From Streptomyces griseofuscus (GTDB lineage: Bacteria; Actinomycetota; Actinomycetes; Streptomycetales; Streptomycetaceae), in assembly GCF_014673495.1 (NCBI RefSeq), contig NZ_CP051006.1, positions 4,154,001-4,218,000 on the forward strand: 64,000 nucleotides of DNA, written 5' to 3'. Position 1 is the stretch's first letter. Every line of letters begins with the position of its first letter. Shown here one piece after another: positions 32,829 to 41,758 of this stretch. The notes under the pieces were generated by a model. The model was not told the origin of the DNA. It saw nothing but the letters and a program-made list of their open reading frames with translations, and made no database searches. The translations under genes and the position numbers were made by a program.

Positions 32829-35800
32829 GTGGAGTTCGAGATCCGGCTCTCAGGTTCGGTCGAGGTACGCGTCGGTGGGCGGGCCGGGCCGTTGGGGCCC
32901 ACGAAGTCCCGGGCGGCCCTTGCCGCGCTGGCCTGGGACGCGGGGCGCTCCGTGAGCGTGGACAGCCTGGTCCACCGCATCTGGGACGACCATCCGCCGG
33001 CCACCGCCCGCGACACGCTGCACACCCACATCTCCCGGGTGCGCCGCGCTCTGCGCACGGCCGGCCCCGACGCGCCGGCCATCACCAGCCGGACGAACTC
33101 GTACGTCCTGCATGTCGACCCCGACCGCGTCGACCTGCGCGCCTACACCAGCTGCGTCGAACAGGCCCGCGCGCTCAAGGGCAGCGACGACGACGCGGCG
33201 CTCCAGCTGCTGGAACGGGCGGACGCCCACCGGTACGGCGAGCCGCTCGCCGGGATCTCCGGCTCCTGGCCGGACCATCTGCGCGCCACGGTGGGCGAGA
33301 CGGCCCTGATCGCCGCCATGACCCGCGCCGAACTCCTCATGAACGCGGGCCGGTTCACCGAGGCGGTGCCGGTGCTCGCCCCGCTGGCGCCCGAACACCC
33401 CGTGGACGAGGCCCTGGTGGGGCTGCTGGCCGTCGCGCTGCACGGCGGCGGTCGTACGGCGGAGGCGACCAGGCTGCTGCAACGCACCCGGCAACGCGTC
33501 ATCCGGGACATCGGCCTGGACGGGGGCCGGCGCCTCCATCGCATCCAGGAGGGAATCCTGGCCGGCACCCCGGCGGGCGCGCTGTACGGCCAGGGCCCCC
33601 GCCGCCGGCCCGCCGCACGGCCCGGCCGACCCGTGCCGGACAACCTGCCGCGGGACGTTCCCTGGATCGGCCGCCGCGAGGAGTTACGGCGGCTCACCTC
33701 GGCCCTGTCCGAGGGCGGCGGCGAGGCGGGGGCCGTGGTGACCGTGGAGGGGATGGGGGGCGTCGGCAAGAGCGCGCTGGCCGTGCACTGCGCGCACGAG
33801 GTGGCGGACCGCTATCCCGACGGCCGCTGCTTCGTACGGCTCGGCGGCCACGTGGCGGACCGGGCGGCCGGCGCCCCGGACCGCGCGCTCACCACGCTGC
33901 TGCGGGTGCTCGGCCCGGAGGGCAAGGAGTTGCCGCAGGACACCGAGGAACTCACCGCGATGTGGCGGTCGTTGGCCCGGGACCGGCGGATGCTGGTGAT
34001 CCTGGACGACGCCGTCTGCTCGGAGCAGGTACGGCAACTGCTGCCCGGCGCCTCGCCGACGGCGATCGTGGTGACCAGCCGCCGCCGGCTCACGGGCCTG
34101 CCGGGCGCGCGCTCGATCTCGCTCGACGTGCTGCCGAGCGACGACGCGATCGCCCTCTTCGAACGAGGCCTCGGCACGACCGGGCGAACCCGGACGACGG
34201 AGATCGCAGACATTGTCCGGATATGCGGATATCTGCCACTGGCCATCGAGATCGCCGCGAGCCGACTGGTCACCAGGTCGTCGTGGACCGCCACCGACCT
34301 GCTGCGGCAGCTGACCACAGGCGGCGGACTGGAGGAACTCCGCGACGGGGAACGGACTTTGGAGCATGTGTTCGCGTTGTCCTATGACGCGCTGGACCCC
34401 CAAGAACAGCTGGTGTTTCGTCGGATCAGCCTTCATACCGGAATGGAGTTCGGACCGCACGCGGTGGCGGCCCTGACAGGCCTGCCCCTCTCGGTGACGG
34501 AACGAGCACTCGAACAGCTTCACATCCGGAATCTGGCAACCGAACACACCCCGAACCGCTTCACCCTGCACGACCTCCTGCGTAAGTACGCCCGAACCTT
34601 GGCTGACGCGGAAGGAACAGCATCGCGGGCGGCTGTCGAACGACTGGCGAACTTCTATATCAGCGCGGCGGATCGCGCAGACCGTCTAGTACATCCATAC
34701 CGCCCTCGTACGAGCCTGAACCCCGACGACAGCATTACCCTTCCGGAGATCAACGACGTACACGCAGCAGAAAATTGGCTCATTGCAGAGAGCTCGAACC
34801 TTTCAGACACGCTTGATTGGATCACTAGTCATGGATCCGAACATCAACTCGCTTTATGTGTGCATGTGTTGACGGGTCTGCTCGACATGCACGGCCACCT
34901 GGCCACCGCGGAGCCGCTGCTACTGCGGGCCGTCGAACACTGGGCCACCACACGGAACAGCGGGGCCTGGGCGCGGGCACTGCTCGATCTGAGCGTTGCG
35001 CGCAGCCATCGATCCCGCTACGAGGAGGCGATCTCGGCCGCGCGAGAAGCCCTGGAGCTGGCACATGCGATGGGGGATTCGGACCTGGAGAGCGAATGCG
35101 TCAACCAAATGTGCATTCCACTCTGGCAGACGGGACGGTACGCATTGGCGCAGGCACTCCAAAAGCGAGCACATGACTCCCTCGTGCACACAAAGAACAA
35201 GCTGCAATTGGCGCGCAGTTACAACATGCTCGGGATTACACATCTACACCTGTCAGAGAATGACGCTGCGCTGGAGTGCTTCAACTCCGCGTTGGCCACA
35301 TTCACAGAAATCGGCCACACGCGGGGGGTCTTCAATTCACTCAACAACGTGGGTGAATTACGAACCCGAACGGGAGACCTTAAATCGGCTGAACATGTTT
35401 ACCGAAAAGCCATTTCCCTGGCAGCCCGAAGGTCCGACAAAAGAGAACAAGCAACTCTTCAGATGAACCTAGCCAACGCCCTGATCGGCCTGGGAAAGAC
35501 GAACGAGGCACTGACACTCTCGCAGACCTCCCTTGAGGTCTTCCGCGCAGTGGGCGACCGGCGCGGGGAGGCGCTCGCCCTCAACCGGATCGGCAGGGCG
35601 CATCGTGCGGCCGGCCGCAGCGAGCAGGCCGTACCGCTGCACATCGCCGCACTCACCCTGGCCCGGAGCATCAACGCCGCGGGCGAAGTCGTCGACACGG
35701 CCTACGACGCCGCCCTGGCCGAACTGGACACGGGCCGCGTGGCCCAGGCGCGGGCACACTTCGAGCTGAGCCTGGCGGCAAGCAGAGAAATTTCGGCTCC

Positions 35801-35867
35801 GACCGAGACCGCCCGCGCTTTGCGCGCTCTCTCTACCCTGAGGGGTTCACGGACAGCGGTGCAGTGA
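32829..35867 (+). CDS. AfsR/SARP-type regulator with BTAD, NB-ARC and TPR
   Basis: The protein has 1012 residues. The N-terminal OmpR-type winged HTH and BTAD domain (to about residue 250, KSRAALAALAWDAGRSVSVD, LLERADAHRYGEPLAGISG) lead into an NB-ARC module with P-loop GMGGVGKS (308-315) and VILDDA/VTSRRR, then TPR repeats to the end. GTG 32829 has GGGAGGA upstream. It carries three TTA codons (codon 286 at 33684, codon 676 at 34854, codon 844 at 35358), so expression should depend on the bldA tRNA and development. From about 34600 the base composition falls to roughly 52-58% GC, against about 70% or more upstream, suggesting the TPR half has a different origin. It would activate a secondary-metabolism or developmental gene set; no such cluster is in this window. 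Confidence 0.92.
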   Translation: MEFEIRLSGSVEVRVGGRAGPLGPTKSRAALAALAWDAGRSVSVDSLVHRIWDDHPPATARDTLHTHISRVRRALRTAGPDAPAITSRTNSYVLHVDPDRVDLRAYTSCVEQARALKGSDDDAALQLLERADAHRYGEPLAGISGSWPDHLRATVGETALIAAMTRAELLMNAGRFTEAVPVLAPLAPEHPVDEALVGLLAVALHGGGRTAEATRLLQRTRQRVIRDIGLDGGRRLHRIQEGILAGTPAGALYGQGPRRRPAARPGRPVPDNLPRDVPWIGRREELRRLTSALSEGGGEAGAVVTVEGMGGVGKSALAVHCAHEVADRYPDGRCFVRLGGHVADRAAGAPDRALTTLLRVLGPEGKELPQDTEELTAMWRSLARDRRMLVILDDAVCSEQVRQLLPGASPTAIVVTSRRRLTGLPGARSISLDVLPSDDAIALFERGLGTTGRTRTTEIADIVRICGYLPLAIEIAASRLVTRSSWTATDLLRQLTTGGGLEELRDGERTLEHVFALSYDALDPQEQLVFRRISLHTGMEFGPHAVAALTGLPLSVTERALEQLHIRNLATEHTPNRFTLHDLLRKYARTLADAEGTASRAAVERLANFYISAADRADRLVHPYRPRTSLNPDDSITLPEINDVHAAENWLIAESSNLSDTLDWITSHGSEHQLALCVHVLTGLLDMHGHLATAEPLLLRAVEHWATTRNSGAWARALLDLSVARSHRSRYEEAISAAREALELAHAMGDSDLESECVNQMCIPLWQTGRYALAQALQKRAHDSLVHTKNKLQLARSYNMLGITHLHLSENDAALECFNSALATFTEIGHTRGVFNSLNNVGELRTRTGDLKSAEHVYRKAISLAARRSDKREQATLQMNLANALIGLGKTNEALTLSQTSLEVFRAVGDRRGEALALNRIGRAHRAAGRSEQAVPLHIAALTLARSINAAGEVVDTAYDAALAELDTGRVAQARAHFELSLAASREISAPTETARALRALSTLRGSRTAVQ

Positions 35868-36012
35868 CGGTGCCGTCTTTTCGTTACGCGCCAGTAAGTA
35901 GTGGCGTGGGCTTTCGTGTGGTAAACCGTACATCCCGCATCGCTTGATCGACATCTCCTGCCGACACTTGCGGGTCCAAGCACGTCACACGAAATCCAAA
36001 GAACATGGAACG

Positions 36013-36132
36013 ATGAAGATATCGAAGAAAAAGGCATTTCCGATGATTGCCGGGATGATTGTTCTCACCTGTATGACTTTTCTGGTGGGCACCCACTATT
36101 TCATTTCGTCGATGACACCCACATATAGCTGA
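36013..36132 (+). CDS. 39-residue membrane peptide behind the AfsR-like gene
   Basis: The coding sequence is ATG plus 38 codons and is 43% GC, far below the chromosome. The product starts with a Lys-rich MKISKKKAF and then has one hydrophobic helix (PMIAGMIVLTCMTFLVGTHYF). A purine-rich ATGGAACG lies directly upstream. No family is recognisable. It follows the AT-rich 3' half of the regulator by 145 bases, and the perfect 10-bp terminator at 36154-36182 comes just after. It could be a small secreted or membrane regulator of the AfsR-like protein; the coding call rests on composition, context and topology only. Confidence 0.5.
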   Translation: MKISKKKAFPMIAGMIVLTCMTFLVGTHYFISSMTPTYS

Positions 36133-36153
36133 GATTCTCCGAGAATGCACACC

Positions 36154-36182
36154 GGCCGCTCTTCCTCACGGCAAGAGCGGCC
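36154..36182. terminator. perfect 10-bp stem-loop
   Basis: GGCCGCTCTT at 36154-36163 pairs perfectly with AAGAGCGGCC at 36173-36182 around a nine-base loop. It lies between the sORF stop at 36132 and the convergent minus-strand gene ending at 36195, so it can stop both transcripts. Confidence 0.85.
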
Positions 36183-36194
36183 AACCCTAGCCTC

Positions 36195-36923
36195 TCAGGC
36201 CCGCACCATGTGCAGCCGCCCCGGGTCCGCCTCCATGCGCAGCGGGGCGCGTACCTCGCCCATCGGGACGCCGTCCACGTCCAGGCGGTGGGCGCCCCAG
36301 GCCCGTTCGAAGCGCAGGCGGCGGACGCGGCGCAGGCCGAAGGGCTCGGCCCGTACCTCCAGCAGTCCGGAACCGGTCGTCGTGACGGCGAGGCGGCGGC
36401 CGTCCGGCATGGTGATCTTCTCGTTGTCGAGGATGAGACGGATGGGGCCCGGGTCGGTGTTCAAGGACACCAAGTCTGCCTGGCGCAGGGCGAGTTCATA
36501 GCCGCGGCCCGCGAGGTGGATGCCGATGACGTCTCTGTGGCAGGCCCCCGCGCCCGCCATCCCGTCCGGCCGGTCGATCAGCAGCGGCAGGCGCCATAAC
36601 GCCGCCGCCCGCATCGCATGCTCCGGCCGCACCCCCGGCGTGTGCACCAGCAGCCCCACCGACCGCGGCGGCAGACCGTGCTGGGCACCGGCGCGCTCCC
36701 CCGGCTCGGGAACCGGGCTCAACTCCAGGCTGGGCAGGCCCCGTTCGGCGAGCCGGGCCCGCAGCGCGGACGTGCGTTCGCGTTCGGACTGGTGGCGGCC
36801 CCGGACCACCCCGAGGGTGGAGCGGGTCGCCGGAAGGGTGCCGGAAAGCCGTACGGCAGCGGTCAGCAGTCGGTCGACGCCCGTGATGTGGTGGGCGGTC
36901 GGTGGCGAGGACGAGGGCGGCAT
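36195..36923 (-). CDS. unknown protein, possibly diacylglycerol-kinase/DAGK-related C-terminal fold
   Basis: The protein has 242 residues. The beta-rich second half (GSGLLEVRAEPFGLRRVRRL, then LDVDGVPMGEVRAPLRM, and ending DPGRLHMVRA) resembles the C-terminal beta domain of diacylglycerol or sphingosine kinases, where G.P....APLR....PG.L is the last strand set. The N-terminal half (TGVDRLLTAAVRLSGTL, PSLELSPVPEPGERAG) shows no GGDGT kinase loop. It is therefore an unknown protein with a possible lipid-binding fold. ATG 36923 has AGGAG upstream. Confidence 0.6.
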   Translation of the reverse strand: MPPSSSPPTAHHITGVDRLLTAAVRLSGTLPATRSTLGVVRGRHQSERERTSALRARLAERGLPSLELSPVPEPGERAGAQHGLPPRSVGLLVHTPGVRPEHAMRAAALWRLPLLIDRPDGMAGAGACHRDVIGIHLAGRGYELALRQADLVSLNTDPGPIRLILDNEKITMPDGRRLAVTTTGSGLLEVRAEPFGLRRVRRLRFERAWGAHRLDVDGVPMGEVRAPLRMEADPGRLHMVRA

Positions 36924-37108
36924 GCGGCTCCTTGCGCGCTCGGGACGGAACGCACGCGGCCGCCTCCACGGCTCGGCCCACGGCGGCACCGGTCGTTCAA
37001 TCCCTAACGTAGTGCGAGAGTGCGGCCGGTGTGAAGCTGCGCCAAGAGCGGGTGAACCCGGTCCGACTCCCGTGTGTCGAGAGACTTTCCGGGCGCTCCC
37101 GGTACGGC

Positions 37109-37543
37109 TTACGCCGCGACGACCGCCACCCCGGTGCGGCCCCCGTCGACGTCCACCACCGTCCCGTGCACGAACGCCGCCTCGTCGCTCGCCAGCCACA
37201 CCACGGCGTTCGCGATCACGTCCGGCGTGCCGACCGTGCCCGCCGGGGTGCCCCGCATCATCACCTCGCCCGGATGCGGCTCGGTGCCCGCCGGGGACGG
37301 GGGCAGGATCACCCCGGGCGACACCGCGTTCACCCGCACGCCCCGCGGCCCGAACTCCGCTGCCCACGCCCGCGTCAGCGTCTCCATCGCGCCCTTGGTC
37401 GAACTGCAGAGCGCGCCGACCGGGACACCGAGACGGGCGATCCAGGAGCCGAGGTTCACGGTCGCCCCGCCACCGGACTCCGCCATCCAGGGGGCGACGG
37501 CGGCGGTGAGGAAGAAGGGTGCCTTGACGGCATGCCCTGATCG
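37109..37543 (-). pseudogene. 5'-truncated short-chain dehydrogenase/reductase
   Basis: The frame reads KAPFFLTAAVAPWMAES, VNLGSWIARLG, a substrate loop beginning SSTKGAMETLTRAWAAEFGP, then RGVRVNAVSPGVILPP and ends with the canonical SDR C-terminus (SDEAAFVHGTVVDVDGG). The NAD-binding GxxxGxG half is missing; upstream of 37543 the sequence becomes unrelated in all frames, with no start codon. The normal active-site YxxxK segment reads SSTKGA, with the Tyr replaced. It is a remnant, not a functional enzyme. Confidence 0.75.
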
Positions 37544-37629
37544 CCGGGATCCAGGGATCGACCATCGCCGTACGGCCGGGAGGTAGCGCCAACTCCCCTG
37601 AGGCGCATGCGTTATTCGGGCGGGGGCGC

Positions 37630-38829
37630 TCAGACCACCGTCCCGGCGAACCTCGTGTCGGCCGCGCCCTCCGCCGGCACCACCGCGCGTGCCCTGCTCG
37701 GCACCAGCAGCGGATGGGCGACACCCCAGGCCGCGCCCTTGCAGACGACCTCCTTGTAGCGGGCGGCGAGACGGCCGGTCAGGGCGTGATCGACGGCGCG
37801 GTCGTCCGCGGTGACGAACTGGATCAGGCCGTCCCGGCGGCCGAGGGAGACGCACTGCTGGTAGTAGCGCACCGGCGTCACCGGCACCTTCCCGCCGCTG
37901 AGCCGCGCCGCGATCGCGTCGGCCGCCTGCCAGGCGCTGGGCACCCCCGAGGCGCAGGACATCCGCAGCGGCTTGTCGCCGGGGCCCATGGCGAGGGCCG
38001 CGTCGCCGATGGCGTAGACCTGCGGATGCGAGACGGAGCGCATCGAGCGGTCGACGACGATCTGACCGTTCTCCCCCGTGTCCAGGGTGGTGGCCCGCGC
38101 GATCGGGTGGACGGCGAAACCGGCGGTCCACACGGTGGCCGCGGAGGGGAGCGTGGTGCCGTCGGCGGTGGTGACATGGCCGGCGGCCACCGCGGTCACG
38201 TCCGTGTGCTCGTGCACGGTGATTCCGAGCCGGTCGCAGACCGCGCGCAGATGACGGCGGCCCTTGGGCGAGAACCGCTCGCCCAGGTCACCGCGCACGA
38301 CGAGGGCGACATCCAGGTCCGGGCGTGCCTCGGCGAGTTCGGTCGCGGCCTCCAGACCGGTGAGTCCGCCGCCGACCACGACCACGGGGGCACCGGCGGC
38401 CAGCTCGGCCAGGCGGGCGCGCAGCCTGAGCGCGCCGGGCCGGTTCGCGAGGTCGTGGGCGTGCTCGGCGACGCCGGGAACGCCCTGGTCGTGCCATCCG
38501 CTGCCGAGGGCGTAGACGAGGGTGTCGTACGGCAGTTCCTCCGCCGTGCCCTGCTCCCCGGTGACGGTGACGGTCCGCCGGTCGGCGTCCACGGCGGTGA
38601 CCCGGGCGAGCCTCAGGGTGACGCCGGTGCCCGTGAACATGGCGGCGAGGGGCCGGGGCGGGAGTTCCTGGCCGGCGGCGAGCTGATGCATCCGGACGCG
38701 TTCGACGAAGTCGGGCTCGGCGTTGACGAGGGTGATGGCGACGTCCTCGCGGCGCAGTCGGCGGGCGAGACGGCCGGCGGCGATGGCTCCGGTGTATCCG
38801 GCGCCGAGGACGATGACGCGGTGCTGCAT
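37630..38829 (-). CDS. FAD/NAD(P)-dependent oxidoreductase (NDH-2-like)
   Basis: The protein has 399 residues. It begins MQHRVIVLGAGYTGAIAAGR with the FAD-binding GxGxxG, has a second dinucleotide fold (VVVVGGGLTGLEAATELAEA) and a C-terminal FAD segment with YAIGDAALAM. It resembles type II NADH dehydrogenases and related soluble reductases. The ATG at 38829 has AGGAG six bases upstream. It is the next gene on the same strand after the ECF41-type sigma factor (120 bases), the classic 'oxidoreductase' partner of that sigma family, so it is a likely direct target. Confidence 0.9.
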   Translation of the reverse strand: MQHRVIVLGAGYTGAIAAGRLARRLRREDVAITLVNAEPDFVERVRMHQLAAGQELPPRPLAAMFTGTGVTLRLARVTAVDADRRTVTVTGEQGTAEELPYDTLVYALGSGWHDQGVPGVAEHAHDLANRPGALRLRARLAELAAGAPVVVVGGGLTGLEAATELAEARPDLDVALVVRGDLGERFSPKGRRHLRAVCDRLGITVHEHTDVTAVAAGHVTTADGTTLPSAATVWTAGFAVHPIARATTLDTGENGQIVVDRSMRSVSHPQVYAIGDAALAMGPGDKPLRMSCASGVPSAWQAADAIAARLSGGKVPVTPVRYYQQCVSLGRRDGLIQFVTADDRAVDHALTGRLAARYKEVVCKGAAWGVAHPLLVPSRARAVVPAEGAADTRFAGTVV

Positions 38830-38915
38830 GGCCTGCTCCTGTCGCTCATGGGACGGCGTCCCAAGCGGTTCGCCCCTTGAACCGGGCGGCCCGCCGTTTC
38901 CTGACAGGAGCGGGC

Positions 38916-38931
38916 TGTGACCTGCGTCACG
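38916..38931. promoter_or_regulatory. Crp-like palindrome upstream of the oxidoreductase
   Basis: TGTGACCTGCGTCACG fits the Streptomyces Crp motif GTG-N6-GNCAC exactly (GTG at 38917-38919, GTCAC at 38926-38930). It lies in the 119-base gap between the sigma-factor stop and the oxidoreductase start, where it could act on the oxidoreductase promoter. Confidence 0.5.
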
Positions 38932-38948
38932 CATGCATCACATGGGCG

Positions 38949-39893
38949 TCAGAAGACCTTGAGCACGGGGTCGCCGTGCTCGCCGGCCGCCCAGCGCCGG
39001 GTCGCGCGCACCAGCTTGTCCGGGTTGACCTGGCTGCGGAAGGCGGCGATGCCCTGCCGGGTGATCTCCAGACAGGTGATGCCGATGACCCGCCCGTCGA
39101 GCACCACGACGAGCGCGGGGGCTCCGTTGACCAGGCAGACATGGAGGTCGGGCGAGCCGCCGACCAGGTTGCGCTTGGCCCTGCCGGGCTTGAACAGGCC
39201 CCGCATGAACGTCGCGACCGCGCGGGCCCCCTCGAACGCGCGAGCGCGCGCGGGCACCTTGCCGCCGCCGTCGCCGATCGCGATGGCGTTCTCGGTGAGC
39301 AGTCGTACCAGCGGTTCGGTGTGGCCGCTGGTGGCGGCGGCGAGGAACTCGTCCACGATCCGGCGCGCGGCCGCCTCGTCGATCTCGGCGCGCGCCCGGC
39401 CGGTCGCGACATGCTTCTTCGCGCGGTGGAAGATCTGCTGGCTGGCGGTCTCGGTGAGGTCGAGGATCGCCGCGATCTCCCGGTGCGGGTAGTCGAACGC
39501 CTCGCGCAGCACGTACACCGCACGCTCGTTCGGGGTGAGGCGCTCCAGCAGGGTGAGGACGGCGTACGACACCGACTCGCGCTGTTCGGCGGTGTCGGCG
39601 GGGCCCAGCATCGGGTCGCCGGCGAGCAGTGGCTCGGGGAGCCAGGCGCCGACGTAGGTCTCGCGGCGGGCGCGGGCGGAGGCCAGCTGGTTGAGGCAGA
39701 GATTGGTGAGCACCTTGGTCAGCCATGCCTCGGGGACCTCGATGCGCCCGGTGTCGGCGGCCTGCCAGCGCAGATACGTCTCCTGTACGGCGTCCTCCGC
39801 CTCGCTCGCCGAGCCGAGCAGGCGATAGGCGATGGCTTCCAGACGGTGCCTGGACGCCTCGAACCGGTCCACGTCGTCCACGGTCAGGGCCAT
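38949..39893 (-). CDS. ECF41/SigJ-type sigma factor with SnoaL-like C-terminal domain
   Basis: The protein has 314 residues. Region 2 (LLGSASEAEDAVQETYLRWQ) and region 4 (LTPNERAVYVLREAFDYPHR, EIAAILDLTETASQQIFHRA) are followed by a C-terminal SnoaL_2-like domain of about 110 residues (LLTENAIAIGDGGGKVP, PALVVVLDGRVIGITCLEIT). This extra domain typifies ECF41 (SigJ-like) factors, which use it instead of a separate anti-sigma and neighbour a decarboxylase, oxidoreductase or epimerase gene. Here the neighbour is the FAD oxidoreductase. The ATG at 39893 gives the usual N-terminus. Confidence 0.92.
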   Translation of the reverse strand: MALTVDDVDRFEASRHRLEAIAYRLLGSASEAEDAVQETYLRWQAADTGRIEVPEAWLTKVLTNLCLNQLASARARRETYVGAWLPEPLLAGDPMLGPADTAEQRESVSYAVLTLLERLTPNERAVYVLREAFDYPHREIAAILDLTETASQQIFHRAKKHVATGRARAEIDEAAARRIVDEFLAAATSGHTEPLVRLLTENAIAIGDGGGKVPARARAFEGARAVATFMRGLFKPGRAKRNLVGGSPDLHVCLVNGAPALVVVLDGRVIGITCLEITRQGIAAFRSQVNPDKLVRATRRWAAGEHGDPVLKVF

Positions 39894-39903
39894 GCCCGGG
39901 ATC

Positions 39904-40263
39904 CTAGCCCGCGGCACCGGTCAACCGCCCCGGATATCGGGCCCGGTGGCCCACCGCTGGTCGGTGGGCCACCGGGCTCCCTGCTGCTCGGTCAGCGGGC
40001 GGTGTGGCCGTCCGGAGCGGGCAGGTGGGTGCGGTCGGGACCGGCGCCGGTGCCGGTGCCGGGCATCGGACGGCCGGCGGGGGCCTCCCCGCCCCCGCGG
40101 TCTCCGCGCCGTTGGTACCGCCGTACAGGCTGAGCAGACCGGTCGAGGTGTCCGGCGCGGTCGGCGTGGCCTGCGCGCTCGGTGCCGCGGCACCGAGCAG
40201 TCCGGCCGCCAGCGAGGCGGCCGAGGTGAGCGTCGCGAGGTGGCGGCGCGTACGAGAGTTCAA
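39904..40263 (-). CDS. small exported proline-rich protein (start and frame uncertain)
   Basis: A TTG at 40263 with a GGGGGG site starts a clear signal peptide (about residues 1-32, RHLATLTSAASLAAGLLGAA, then PSAQA). After TGLLSLYGGTNGAETAG the frame becomes Pro/Ala-rich and uninformative. A shift by one base near residue 57 would continue as PAGRPMPGTGTGAGPDRTHL and stop at 39992 (PDGHTAR). I report the unshifted frame but suspect a frameshift or sequencing error. The function is unknown. Confidence 0.4.
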   Translation of the reverse strand: MNSRTRRHLATLTSAASLAAGLLGAAAPSAQATPTAPDTSTGLLSLYGGTNGAETAGAGRPPPAVRCPAPAPAPVPTAPTCPLRTATPPADRAAGSPVAHRPAVGHRARYPGRLTGAAG

Positions 40264-40561
40264 CGAGCCCCCCAAGAGCGAGTGTTTCTCGCCGCGGGCG
40301 TCCCGGCCGGGTGTGCGGCGGTGTCGTGACGGACGGGTTCCGGCGCGCGCGTGGGCTCGCGCGGCAGCTCCGGCGACCGGTGATCGCCCATCGGCAGCAG
40401 GACGGTATGTGAAGGGCGCGCCGGACACCGGTGAAGCCGTCCGAACAATGGGTGAACGCGCGTGGTACGAAGGAACGCGGACCGGGGGATCTCCGTCGGG
40501 ACCCGGCCCCCGGTGCGCGACGACGGCACACCGGAAGGCCGAACACCCCTGTGTCGCGGGT

Positions 40562-41599
40562 TCAGTTGAGCTGGAACGTGGTCTCGATCGGGTAGTGGTC
40601 GCTGGGTGCCTCGGTGTCGGTCTGGCCGGTGGTCCAGCCGGCCTGGGGGTCGAAGTCGACCTTCACCGGGGAGACGGCCGAGGGGACCGGACGGCCGGGG
40701 GCGTTGAGGTAGCCGAGGTAGTCGAGGTCGTCGCGGTAGTCCTTGGGGAAGGTCTCCACGCCGGACATGTACTGGCACCACGCGGAGACCGGGCAGTCCA
40801 TGGTGCGCAGGGTCTGGTCCGGGTCGGTGGCGGGGGTGCCGAGGACGCCGTTCACCGCACTCTGGGCGTTGGCGTGGTCGCCGCGTGACCGGCCGCCGTA
40901 GTACTCGACGTTCAGGTCGCCGCCGATCAGCACCGGAGCGCTCGTGCCGGCGATGCCGTCCGCCCAGGAGCGGATCTCGCGGAGCTGGGCGAGCCGGGTG
41001 GACTGGGTGGTGTCGGTGGAGGTGCCGGACTCGTCGGCCTGGAGGTGGGTGCCGATCACCCAGCTCTGCGTGCCGCCCTTGGCGATCCGGACCAGCGCCG
41101 CGCCCTTGTTGGCGTGGTAGTCCCAGGTGCTGGACGCGGAGTTGCTGAAGACGTGCGCGTACTGGGCGGTGATCGGGTACTTGGACAGGATCATCGTGCC
41201 GCCGTTGATGACGAACGGCGAGTTGGAGCAGTCGCCGCTGATGCCGGTCCAGCCGCCGCCGGAGCAGCTCTGGCCGACCACCGGGGTGTGGTACGGGTAC
41301 AGGTCCGACAGCTTGCCGACGAGGTCGGCGGTCGAGGTGTTGTTGAAGTCCTCGTCCAGCACCACCACGTCCGCGCCGTGCCCCCGGACGATCGACTCGA
41401 TGACCGGCGTGCGCTGGGCCGCCTTCTCGTTCTGGGTGGTGTCCACGATCGCGGTGCCGAGGTCGACGTTCCAGGCGAACACCGACAGGCTGGTGCCGGG
41501 GCCCGCCGCGCTGGCCGCGGGGGCCGGGTAACCGGCGACCCCGAGGAGCGTGGCGGCCGCGGTGACGGTGAGGGCGGTAGCGGTACGACGCGAGACCAT
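40562..41599 (-). CDS. secreted endonuclease/exonuclease/phosphatase-family phosphodiesterase (sphingomyelinase-like)
   Basis: The protein has 345 residues with a signal peptide (residues 1-31, ending PAASA). DNase I-like fold motifs are present: FAWNVDLGTAIVDTTQNEKA, VVVLDEDFNN, WVIGTHLQADES, VLIGGDLNVEYYG and the C-terminal SDHYPIETTF with the catalytic His. Bacterial neutral sphingomyelinases and extracellular phospholipases C share this set. It should act on phospholipid or sphingolipid headgroups or on another phosphodiester. ATG 41599 has GGAGAG upstream. Confidence 0.85.
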   Translation of the reverse strand: MVSRRTATALTVTAAATLLGVAGYPAPAASAAGPGTSLSVFAWNVDLGTAIVDTTQNEKAAQRTPVIESIVRGHGADVVVLDEDFNNTSTADLVGKLSDLYPYHTPVVGQSCSGGGWTGISGDCSNSPFVINGGTMILSKYPITAQYAHVFSNSASSTWDYHANKGAALVRIAKGGTQSWVIGTHLQADESGTSTDTTQSTRLAQLREIRSWADGIAGTSAPVLIGGDLNVEYYGGRSRGDHANAQSAVNGVLGTPATDPDQTLRTMDCPVSAWCQYMSGVETFPKDYRDDLDYLGYLNAPGRPVPSAVSPVKVDFDPQAGWTTGQTDTEAPSDHYPIETTFQLN

Positions 41600-41758
41600 G
41601 CGCTCTCCTGCTGGAAGTGAGCCCCTGACCGGTAGCGGGGCGCGTACATGACAGCGAGACACTAGGGGTGCGCGGGTACGCCGGGAAGAACGTCGACGAA
41701 GCGCCCCATGGACAGACAGAAGAGAAAAGGTGTCTGGACAAGTCGGCGCCCGGAAGCG

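Noticed and set aside
39894..39960. TTGACC and TAGGAT as promoter of the ECF41-type gene
   Set aside because: The spacing is 12 bases, too short for a standard promoter, and ECF41 factors use a different motif.
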